6,109 bases of DNA from Pyrodictiaceae archaeon (GTDB lineage: Archaea > Thermoproteota > Thermoprotei_A > Sulfolobales > Pyrodictiaceae), in contig WAQM01000029.1 in the NCBI GenBank assembly GCA_015520245.1, positions 1 through 6,109 of the forward strand, given 5' to 3'. Of the stretch, positions 1 to 4,822 are shown in pieces. The notes beneath the pieces were generated by a model, which saw only the letters and a program-made list of their open reading frames with translations, did no database searches and had not been told where the DNA came from. Position numbers and translations under genes: made by a program. Position 1 is the stretch's first letter. Every line of letters starts with the position of its first letter.

Positions 1-1
1 G

Positions 2-1081
2 ACCAGGGACGTGGGCGCAATCGTCTTCGCCGACCGCCCCGCCGAGGTTGTCGAGGTGAGGCTCGAGAAGGTAAGGGAGTCCGAGGTCGCGCCCGGCGTT
101 GTCGAGGTAGTCTACCTGCTGGGGGGCGAGCCCCTCGACCTCGACGACGCGGAGGCCAGCTACGTCCCCGACCCCGGCACGCCCAGCCCGTGGGCCCTGC
201 TGGTGGGCGTGACCTACGATGAGGATGCGGGGACGTACTACCTAAGGGCGCTCATAGCGTTCCCCGAGGCCGGCAGGGTCGGGGGTACGCTGGTTGTCCG
301 CGAGCGCGGCGCGACACCGGTCATCGAGAGGCTGGGTCGCGTGGGCCCGCTCTCGGTGTCGCAGCCGAACGTGACCACAGTTAGGCTCCCCGTCAGGGTG
401 TCGGCGTCCCTGGTCGGCCCCGGGCCCGTCGAAGCCGTAGGCGCGATCGTCGAGCTCGTGCGCGTGCACGGCCTCGACAGGAGCTTTGAGGCGCTGGGTC
501 GGGCTGCGCTGATCTACCTCGACGTGGGGGGCTACGTGCTCGACCCCTACGACCTCCTGGTTGTGAGGCTCTCGCTGAGGGTCAAGCCCGAGGAGCCGGT
601 GCGTAAGGTCTGGTTCGTGCCCCTGGTGCGCGCCGACTACGTGGACTGGGCCAAGACCAGCCCCCGCACGCACTTCCTCTTCAACGGTACCGGCCCTGGG
701 GTCTACTCTACCTACGTGCGCGCCTCGGGCCAGGTGATCAACTTGACCTACACGGTGCCGGCGCAGGCTCTGGTGAGGTGGAGCCTGGAGCCGGCGGGCG
801 AGCACGTACCCAGGGTCAGGCTGTATGGCCTGGGTCTGCTCGTGCTCAACGTGGAGAGCTTTGAGGTGCTGTCGGCCGAGGCTAGCGTGGTCGACTACGC
901 CGGCTGGGGCGTCCACGAGCCGCTGCCCCTCCTGGCAGCGCTCGCGGCGGCGGCCGGCATCGCGGCGGCGGCCCGCGCCAACGGCAGGATCAGAGCGCTC
1001 GCGGGCCCCGCCTGGAGGTGGGCGGCGTCGCGGCTGGCTCGTGTAGCGCGAGCAGGGCCAGCGAGGCGGTCTCAACGTTGA
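2..1081 (+). CDS. Membrane-anchored surface protein, C-terminal part (5' end outside window)
   Basis: The reading frame is open to the left edge: bases 2-10 read Thr-Arg-Asp with no stop. The gene therefore probably starts outside the window, and the GTG at 11 is only the first possible internal start. Counting from that GTG, the 356 residues are rich in Val, Leu, Gly, Pro and short alternating hydrophobic stretches, as in extracellular beta-sandwich proteins. There are three N-x-T sequons, at N120 (NVT), N225 (NGT) and N244 (NLT). A single Ala/Leu-rich membrane segment lies at about residues 304-323. A strongly basic tail follows, as expected for a cytoplasmic end under the positive-inside rule. 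I infer a cell-surface protein held by a C-terminal span, such as an S-layer-associated, transport-associated or adhesion protein. I recognise no named family. The last 92 bases overlap the convergent gene on the other strand. Confidence 0.72.
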   Translation, partial: TRDVGAIVFADRPAEVVEVRLEKVRESEVAPGVVEVVYLLGGEPLDLDDAEASYVPDPGTPSPWALLVGVTYDEDAGTYYLRALIAFPEAGRVGGTLVVRERGATPVIERLGRVGPLSVSQPNVTTVRLPVRVSASLVGPGPVEAVGAIVELVRVHGLDRSFEALGRAALIYLDVGGYVLDPYDLLVVRLSLRVKPEEPVRKVWFVPLVRADYVDWAKTSPRTHFLFNGTGPGVYSTYVRASGQVINLTYTVPAQALVRWSLEPAGEHVPRVRLYGLGLLVLNVESFEVLSAEASVVDYAGWGVHEPLPLLAALAAAAGIAAAARANGRIRALAGPAWRWAASRLARVARAGPARRSQR

Positions 1082-1760
1082 GGTCGCCCACCCCCCTCAT
1101 GCCCCGCGCGTAGAGCGTGGCAGGCGGGCTTACGAGCTTCAGGAGGCGGGCGCAGCGCTCAGCGAGCCCCCCTACGCCGGCGGCGCGGGCCGCGATGGCG
1201 CAGAGGGCGAGCTTGTACGACTCGTAGAGCCCGCGGCTGGCGTAGGCCTTGTCGGCTACGCCGTGGCCATCGAGCATCCCCTCGAGCCTGGCCAGGACCG
1301 AGGCGGCCTCCTCCCTGCGGCCCGCACGCGCCAGCGCGAGGGCCCATAGGGCCAGCCTGTCGCCGTACTCGGCGAAGTCGTCCATCCTGCCCACGGGCGG
1401 GTGGGTGGCCACGACGTAGCGCACGCCGCCGGCGCGGATCACGTCTATGGCCACCGGCTGGGGGGCCAGTAGCCAGTCCGGCGGCCCCCTCCAGCCGGGC
1501 TCGAGGCCGACCACGATGGCGTGGGGGGCGAAGAACCTGCCACGGTAGGCCTCGACGAACCCCCAGACCTCCAGCCCGAGGCGGCGCATGCCGCACCACA
1601 GCTCGAGGGCGACGGCGGCCACCATGTTCGTCTCGGGGTAGGCGGTGTGGGGCTCGGTGGCCGGCGACTCGACGAGGAACGTGAGCGCGGCCCCGCGCCT
1701 GGCGAGCGAGGCGAGGAAGAGGCACAGGTCGCCGCGGTCCCACGACCTGGGGGCCCTCAT
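990..1760 (-). CDS. Unrecognised helical protein, possibly alpha/alpha-toroid-like
   Basis: The 256-residue product starts at an ATG (1758-1760). A TATA-like element about 23 bases upstream predicts a leaderless transcript, which supports this start. I do not recognise the family. Visible features are a hydrophobic N-terminal third containing PETNMVAAVALELW (about residues 42-55), a middle part with VRYVVATHPP and an acidic/aromatic DDFAEYGDRLALWALA stretch, and a C-terminal half of amphipathic helices such as ASRGLYESYKLALCAIAARA and LNVETASLALLAL. The repeated pattern of a polar Asn/Glu followed by a small, Ala/Leu-rich helix resembles alpha/alpha-barrel enzymes (six-hairpin glycosidase or epimerase type). 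This is only an impression, and no catalytic residues can be assigned. No signal peptide or clear membrane span is seen, so it is probably cytoplasmic. The 3' end runs 92 bases into the convergent surface-protein gene. Confidence 0.68.
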   Translation of the reverse strand: MRAPRSWDRGDLCLFLASLARRGAALTFLVESPATEPHTAYPETNMVAAVALELWCGMRRLGLEVWGFVEAYRGRFFAPHAIVVGLEPGWRGPPDWLLAPQPVAIDVIRAGGVRYVVATHPPVGRMDDFAEYGDRLALWALALARAGRREEAASVLARLEGMLDGHGVADKAYASRGLYESYKLALCAIAARAAGVGGLAERCARLLKLVSPPATLYARGMRGVGDLNVETASLALLALHEPAATPPTSRRGPRAL

Positions 1761-1777
1761 CGCCCCCGCCCGTGAGG

Positions 1778-1786
1778 CCTTTATGC
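1778..1786 (-). promoter_or_regulatory. TATA-like promoter element for the 990-1760 gene
   Basis: Read on the minus strand this is GCATAAAGG, an A/T-rich island in very GC-rich surroundings. Its centre lies about 23 bases upstream of the ATG ending at 1760. With the usual archaeal TATA-to-start spacing of about 25 bases, transcription would begin at or very near the ATG, giving a leaderless mRNA. This is a prediction from spacing only. Confidence 0.5.
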
Positions 1787-1825
1787 GCCCCCGCGCCCGG
1801 ATGCCAGCGCAGGGCTCGGCCGACG

Positions 1826-1869
1826 CCCGGGGGCGAGGCCCCCGTCGCGGGGGCCTCGATGAGCCCGGG
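1826..1869. repeat. GC-rich inverted repeat (stem-loop) in divergent intergenic region
   Basis: A perfect 10-bp inverted repeat (1834-1843 CGAGGCCCCC with 1849-1858 GGGGGCCTCG) encloses a 5-base loop. An outer pair of CCCGGG blocks (1826-1831 and 1864-1869) can extend the stem across a small asymmetric internal loop. It sits between the minus-strand promoter near 1782 and the gatB promoter near 1997, so it is not a 3' terminator of either annotated gene. It could be a regulatory DNA structure or part of an untranslated RNA; the sequence does not decide. Confidence 0.6.
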
Positions 1870-1871
1870 TC

Positions 1872-1892
1872 CGGCTAGAGGCCGCGGCTAGA
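1872..1892. repeat. Short direct repeat CGGCTAGA
   Basis: The 8-mer CGGCTAGA occurs at 1872-1879 and again at 1885-1892, a 13-base period, inside the structured intergenic region upstream of gatB. Paired 8-mers at just over one helical turn could be operator half-sites. They are short enough to be coincidental in GC-rich DNA. Confidence 0.3.
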
Positions 1893-1979
1893 CAACTCGC
1901 GCGTTGTCCGGGGCTCCGAACCCCCATCCCTCTCCTCACCGTTCGGCTCGCCAGCTCGTCTTCACAGCCCGCCCCGGAC
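1891..1979. repeat. Cluster of perfect inverted repeats upstream of gatB
   Basis: Three perfect inverted repeats are packed together. One is GACAAC (1891-1896) with GTTGTC (1903-1908), with a 6-base loop. The second is GTCCGGGGC (1906-1914) with GCCCCGGAC (1971-1979), 9 bp closing a 74-base unit. Nested inside that is CCGAAC (1916-1921) with GTTCGG (1941-1946), around a pyrimidine-rich 19-base loop. The 74-base closed unit has the size of a tRNA. Neither strand shows a canonical T-loop (the A58 position is G in both orientations) or a proper D-arm, so I do not call a tRNA. It could be an unrecognised structured RNA or a regulatory DNA region. Confidence 0.5.
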
Positions 1980-1993
1980 GGTAGGCTGTAAGC

Positions 1994-2000
1994 GCTTAAA
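1994..2000 (+). promoter_or_regulatory. gatB: TATA-like promoter element for gatB
   Basis: GCTTAAA at 1994-2000 is the only A/T-rich stretch in the 50 bases before gatB. Standard archaeal spacing would place the transcription start near 2022, giving a leader of about 22 bases. A GGTG (2030-2033) lies 10 bases before the ATG and could act as a weak ribosome binding site. Confidence 0.45.
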
Positions 2001-2043
2001 CCCGCCGCAGCGGGCCCCGGCTACGTGGCGGTGCCCTGGCAAC

Positions 2044-3495
2044 ATGAAGGCCAGGATAGGCCTGGAGATCCACGTCCAGCTCACCTCGCTGAAGACCAAG
2101 CTCTTCTGCCGCTGCAGCGCCGACTACCGCGGCGCGCCGCCCAACACCCACGTGTGCCCAGTCTGCTTGGGGTTACCTGGCGCGCTGCCGGTGGTCAACA
2201 GGAAGGCCGTCGAGCACGCCATAGCGGTATGCCTAGCGCTCAACGGCGAGGTCGCCGACGAGCTAGTGTTTGAAAGGAAACATTACTTTTACCCCGACCT
2301 CCCCAAGAACTATCAAATCACGCAGTACAGCAAGCCGATATGCCGCGGGGGCTACGTCGAGATCGAGGTCAGGGGCCGCGCCAAGAGGGTGAGGATACGC
2401 AGGATAAACCTCGAGGAGGACCCGGGGCGGTTAGTGTACCCGACCGGCAGCCCCCTGACGAGCCCCTACTCCCTAGTGGACTACAACCGCAGCGGCGTCG
2501 CGCTGCTAGAGATCGTGACAGAGCCAGACATGGAGGAGCCCGAGGAGGCCGCCGCGTTCCTGGAGAAGCTCAGGAGCATACTTGAGCACCTGGGGGTCTG
2601 CGACTGCGGGCTCGAGGGGGCCATGAGGGTCGACGCGAACGTGAGCGTCGAGGGGGGCGAGCGGGTCGAGGTGAAGAACATAGGCTCGGTCAGCGAGGTT
2701 GAGAGGGCGCTGCGGTACGAGATCGTCCGCCAGGCCTCCCTGCTGAGGCAGGGGGGCCGGGTTAGGCGCGAGACCCGCCACTGGGACCCCGCCCGCAAGG
2801 TCACGGTGCCGGCCCGCGCCAAGGAGTACGAGGAGGACTACAGGTACATGCCCGACCCCAACCTGCCCCCCGTGCCGATACCGGCCGAGCTAGTGGAGAA
2901 GATCAGAGCGCAGCTGCCCGAGCTCCCCGACGAGCGCGTCAAGAGGCTAGTCAGCGAGTATGGCATCGACCGGCGGACGGCCAGGGTGCTCGTGTACACG
3001 GCGAAGGCGCTCGCCGACTTCTTCGAGGACGTGGTGAGGCTTTACCCGAGGGACCCGCAGAGGACGGCCAATTACATCGTCAACGACCTGCTCGGGTGGT
3101 TGAAGGACGAGGATCTGAAACCCCTCTACACCCGCGTGAGGCCGGAGCACGTGGCCAAGGTGATGAGGATGCTTGATGAGGGTCTGATAAGCATCCGCCA
3201 GGCTAAGGAGCTGGCTGAGCACATCGTTAAGCACGGGGCCGACCCGGCCGATCTCGTGGAGAAGCTGGGCATGAGGAGGATAGCCGACGAGGAGCGGCTG
3301 AGGAGGGTGGTCGAGGAGGTGTTCCGTGAGAACCCCAAGGCGGTACGCGACGCGCTGCGCAAGCCGAAGGCGGTCAACTTCCTCGTCGGCATGGTCATGA
3401 GGAAGACGCGGGGGCAGGCCGACCCGCAGCTGACGCGGAGGCTGGTCGAGGAGATGCTCGAGGCGGTGCGCGAGGGGAGGCTCAGCCTCCCCTGA
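2044..3495 (+). CDS. gatB: Asp/Glu-tRNA amidotransferase subunit B (GatB)
   Basis: GatB is the tRNA-binding and kinase-like subunit of GatCAB. The complex converts Asp-tRNA(Asn) (or Glu-tRNA(Gln)) to the amide form, using ammonia from GatA's glutaminase. Archaea generally use GatDE for Gln-tRNA, so a role in Asn-tRNA is likely. The 483-residue product is normal length. Family signatures are RIGLEIHVQL at 4-13, a zinc-type CxC...CxxC (C22, C24, C38, C41), HYFYPDLPKNYQITQY at 80-95, INLEEDPGRL at 121-130, then NRSGVALLEIVTEPD and MRVDANVSV. A helical C-terminal tail domain for tRNA binding ends the protein. E8, H10 and E124/E125 fall where the family's metal and substrate residues lie. gatA and gatC are not in this window. 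The gene has its own promoter and overlaps the convergent downstream gene by 14 bases. Identification is firm. Confidence 0.97.
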   Translation: MKARIGLEIHVQLTSLKTKLFCRCSADYRGAPPNTHVCPVCLGLPGALPVVNRKAVEHAIAVCLALNGEVADELVFERKHYFYPDLPKNYQITQYSKPICRGGYVEIEVRGRAKRVRIRRINLEEDPGRLVYPTGSPLTSPYSLVDYNRSGVALLEIVTEPDMEEPEEAAAFLEKLRSILEHLGVCDCGLEGAMRVDANVSVEGGERVEVKNIGSVSEVERALRYEIVRQASLLRQGGRVRRETRHWDPARKVTVPARAKEYEEDYRYMPDPNLPPVPIPAELVEKIRAQLPELPDERVKRLVSEYGIDRRTARVLVYTAKALADFFEDVVRLYPRDPQRTANYIVNDLLGWLKDEDLKPLYTRVRPEHVAKVMRMLDEGLISIRQAKELAEHIVKHGADPADLVEKLGMRRIADEERLRRVVEEVFRENPKAVRDALRKPKAVNFLVGMVMRKTRGQADPQLTRRLVEEMLEAVREGRLSLP

Positions 3496-3874
3496 GCCAC
3501 TCCTCGAGCTCGGCCTCCTCCCTCTCGACCTCGTCTAGCCGGCTGGGGCTGGGTAGCTCCTTCACCCTGAAGACCCCCACCCTGTAGCTGTAGAACTCCT
3601 CGGGGTCCTCGGGCTCGATCACGGCCACTAGCTCCGCGTCGCCGCCGAGGTCCTCCATGACGTACTTCAGGTCCTCGACCCAGTCGTTGATGCCGCACGT
3701 AGCGCAGAAGCTGCCCTCGAAGAGGACGTGGACGGTGTCCCCCTCTATCCTAAGCAGCCTGGCCCTGCTCTCGGCACCCCGGTATCGGTTGTACCTCCTT
3801 ATGGCCAGCTCCACGAACCTCCTTAGAAGGGCCGGGTCCAGCCTCCTGCGCGGCACGCTGAGCCTGGCCGCCAA
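3482..3874 (-). CDS. Small CxxC protein, possibly NifU-like
   Basis: The 130-residue product has a basic helical N-terminus (LLRRFVELAIRRYNRYR, about residues 16-32). A compact domain follows in which a beta strand (TVHVLFEGSF) leads into C57-A-T-C60-G and a helix (NDWVEDLKYVMEDLG). A second strand (ELVAVIEPED) and an acidic C-terminal helix end the protein. The order strand, GxC-x-x-C, helix, strand resembles the NifU C-terminal Fe-S scaffold domain, which also has a CxxC after a Gly-containing strand. The similarity is by eye and the usual Pro after the second Cys is Gly here, so a metal-binding role is inference. The start is TTG (3872-3874), preceded by GGTG five bases upstream; an in-frame GTG at 3854-3856 is the alternative. 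The 3' end overlaps gatB by 14 bases. Confidence 0.8.
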   Translation of the reverse strand: MAARLSVPRRRLDPALLRRFVELAIRRYNRYRGAESRARLLRIEGDTVHVLFEGSFCATCGINDWVEDLKYVMEDLGGDAELVAVIEPEDPEEFYSYRVGVFRVKELPSPSRLDEVEREEAELEEWLRGG

Positions 3875-3906
3875 GATCGCACCCGCAACCGGTTCCGGTA
3901 CCGGGT

Positions 3907-3914
3907 AGAATATC
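3907..3914 (-). promoter_or_regulatory. TATA-like element for the 3482-3874 gene
   Basis: GATATTCT on the minus strand is centred about 36 bases before the TTG start. It would give a leader of about 11 bases, which includes the GGTG ribosome binding site. A second A/T-rich patch at 3927-3934 is an alternative. Confidence 0.35.
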
Positions 3915-3965
3915 GTTTGCCCTCCACAATATTAGCGGCCGGCGGCCCCGGGCCCGCGGGGCTGT

Positions 3966-4067
3966 GAGGAGTGGTGACGGCTCCGAGCGCTTGCCGGGCC
4001 TAAAAACGCGGCCCGTGCGGAGAGCAAGGTTGGCCGAGCCCCAGGGCCTACGCGGTCACCACTCCTC
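3966..4067. repeat. 13-bp perfect inverted repeat with nested helices (fold-back 3' region)
   Basis: GAGGAGTGGTGAC (3966-3978) is the exact reverse complement of 4055-4067. The right arm covers the last codons and stop of the Glu/Trp peptide ORF. Inside, GGCTC/GAGCC (3979-3983 with 4036-4040), CTTGC/GCAAG (3990-3994 with 4024-4028) and CGGGCC/GGCCCG (3995-4000 with 4010-4015) can nest. Alternatively, CTCCG/CGGAG (3981-3985 with 4018-4022) can form. On the minus strand the innermost loop contains five Ts (4002-4006). A transcript of the peptide ORF could fold its 3' UTR over its own stop codon, perhaps as a terminator or stability element. Confidence 0.55.
4002..4006 (-). terminator. Possible T-tract terminator after the Glu/Trp peptide ORF
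   Basis: The minus strand carries five consecutive Ts here, 50 bases after the peptide stop codon, within an otherwise GC-rich stretch. Archaeal RNA polymerase commonly terminates at T-tracts. It could end the peptide transcript, or a longer one from the upstream cluster. Only one short tract is present, so support is weak. Confidence 0.3.
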
Positions 4068-4163
4068 TTCCCATTCCTCTTCTTCCTCCTCCTCTTCCCA
4101 CCACTCCTCCTCCTCTTCCTCCTCCTCCCACCACTCTTCCTCCTCGAAGACGAGCATACGCAT
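4056..4163 (-). CDS. Glu/Trp repeat mini-protein (35 residues)
   Basis: An ATG at 4161-4163 opens a 35-codon frame ending in TGA. After the N-terminus MRMLVF, every residue is Glu or Trp: E4, WW, E8, WW, E8, W, E3, W. Trp falls at 11, 12, 21, 22, 31 and 35, so most of it follows a 10-residue period. There are 23 Glu (16 GAG, 7 GAA) and 6 Trp. The product is extremely acidic and could not form an ordinary globular core; binding of metals, basic proteins or RNA-binding surfaces is conceivable but unproven. I recognise no family. A TATA-like stretch (4211-4220) lies about 50 bases upstream, and the ORF lies 83 bases downstream of the Cgi121-like gene on the same strand. A second ATG at 4155-4157 could also start it. 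The opposite strand reads Ser/His repeats and cannot be fully excluded. Confidence 0.5.
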   Translation of the reverse strand: MRMLVFEEEEWWEEEEEEEEWWEEEEEEEEWEEEW

Positions 4164-4210
4164 CAACCCTTAGGCTGCTCGTAGACCGTGTGCGAGGCGG
4201 CGTGGCCGGG

Positions 4211-4220
4211 ATAATAATGC
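4211..4220 (-). promoter_or_regulatory. TATA-like element before the Glu/Trp peptide ORF
   Basis: GCATTATTAT on the minus strand is the most A/T-rich stretch between the Cgi121-like gene and the peptide ORF. Usual spacing predicts a start near 4190 and a leader of about 27 bases. The rest of the 83-base gap shows nothing else recognisable. Confidence 0.4.
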
Positions 4221-4230
4221 TTCCCCGATC

Positions 4231-4259
4231 GCCCGCGGACCCGCTCCTAGCCCGCGGGC
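4231..4259. repeat. Inverted repeat across the stop codon of the Cgi121-like gene
   Basis: GCCCGCGG (4231-4238) and CCGCGGGC (4252-4259) form a perfect 8-bp stem with a 13-base loop that contains the TAG stop (4247-4249) of the minus-strand gene. No T-tract follows directly, so an intrinsic terminator is uncertain. A role in 3'-end stability is equally possible. Confidence 0.4.
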
Positions 4260-4822
4260 TTCAGCGTCGCGGCGAAGAGCGAGCTCCTGGTCACGAGGAT
4301 CCTCCACGCCTGCTCGGCGTCGTCGCAGCCCCTCGCCCCCACTAGCTTGCGGCACGCCTGCTCGGGGTTGAGGCAGCACCTGGCGGTCCTCGCGCCGCCG
4401 GCGCCCAGCTCGGCCAGCAGGGCGTCGAGGGCCTCGGGGCTGTCCGCTACGGCCATGAGCAGTGCTAGGCCCGCCCTAGGCGAGGCGGCGGCGGTCGCCC
4501 TGGAGATGTTCCTCTCGGCGGTGAGCACGAGGAGCACGTCGATGCCGGGCACCCTAGCGACCCCCCTGCCCTTGCGCCGGAGGGCGTAGGCCGAGACGAG
4601 GGCGGCAGCGGCGTGGAGCCGCGACCCGACGGTGCTGGGATCAGCGGCAGCGGCTATGACGCCGCGCTCCCTCCAGAACCTGTTGAGGACCTCGAAGAAT
4701 TCCTCCCGCCACCCCTCGATGCAGGCTAGCAGCAGGTGGAGGCGGGCCCGGCTAGCCGTTGGCAGCTCCTGCTCCAGCCTTTCTAGTTCTAAGCACTCTG
4801 CGTACGAAGTCAATGTCGTCAC
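4247..4822 (-). CDS. cgi121: Probable KEOPS complex subunit Cgi121
   Basis: Cgi121 is the KEOPS subunit that binds the 3' end of tRNA and helps form t6A at position 37 of ANN-decoding tRNAs. The 191-residue product fits the family by eye. After a strand (GVIAAAADP, about 54-62) comes a SRLHAAAALVSAYAL helix (67-81), matching the family's conserved Ser/His helix. Next are IDVLLVLTAERNISRA (94-109), matching the EILLYLSGxRNIxxA motif, and a hydrophobic strand, LALLMAVAD. A final RILVTRSSLFAATL resembles the family's terminal helix. Unusual points are a Cys-containing insert (C149, C150, C157, C166) and an N-terminus of about 50 residues. The start given is GTG (4820-4822), inside the phosphoribosyltransferase gene and overlapping it by 71 bases. 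TTG at 4811-4813 is the only near alternative seen. The overlap suggests translational coupling. Confidence 0.66.
   Translation of the reverse strand: MTTLTSYAECLELERLEQELPTASRARLHLLLACIEGWREEFFEVLNRFWRERGVIAAAADPSTVGSRLHAAAALVSAYALRRKGRGVARVPGIDVLLVLTAERNISRATAAASPRAGLALLMAVADSPEALDALLAELGAGGARTARCCLNPEQACRKLVGARGCDDAEQAWRILVTRSSLFAATLKPAG

Noticed and set aside
242..1075. Long minus-strand ORF opposite the surface-protein gene
   Set aside because: Its product is rich in Arg, His and Pro without any recognisable motif, typical of antisense frames in GC-rich DNA. The plus strand carries a coherent surface protein.
1521..1878. Plus-strand ORFs across the start of the 990-1760 gene
   Set aside because: Short, Arg/Gly/Pro-rich, without promoter or ribosome binding site, and antisense to a better-supported gene.
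1906..1979. tRNA gene (74 bases closed by a 9-bp stem)
   Set aside because: The size fits, but neither strand has a TTCRANY T-loop, a U8, a D-arm or a sensible anticodon arm, and the stem is longer than an acceptor stem.
3126..3698. Minus-strand ORF spanning the end of gatB
   Set aside because: It overlaps well-identified gatB and the CxxC protein gene, and its composition (Arg/Gly-rich, then Ser/Thr-rich) is that of a shadow frame.
3973..4060. tRNA-like element with GGTGAC/GTCACC ends (88 bases)
   Set aside because: The length is right for a class II tRNA, but no T-arm precedes the 3' stem strand on either strand.
4062..4145. CRISPR-like array or simple microsatellite
   Set aside because: The tract has no repeat/spacer structure. 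The near-triplet repeat is broken at regular codon positions by TGG and mixed GAA/GAG, which fits coding sequence better than slippage alone.
3964..4173. Plus-strand ORF encoding a Ser/His repeat protein
   Set aside because: It starts at a GTG with no ribosome binding site, has an Arg-rich leader unlike any family, and runs antisense to the Glu/Trp ORF, which has an ATG, an upstream TATA-like element and neighbours on its own strand. The Ser/His reading is best seen as its shadow, though not fully excluded.
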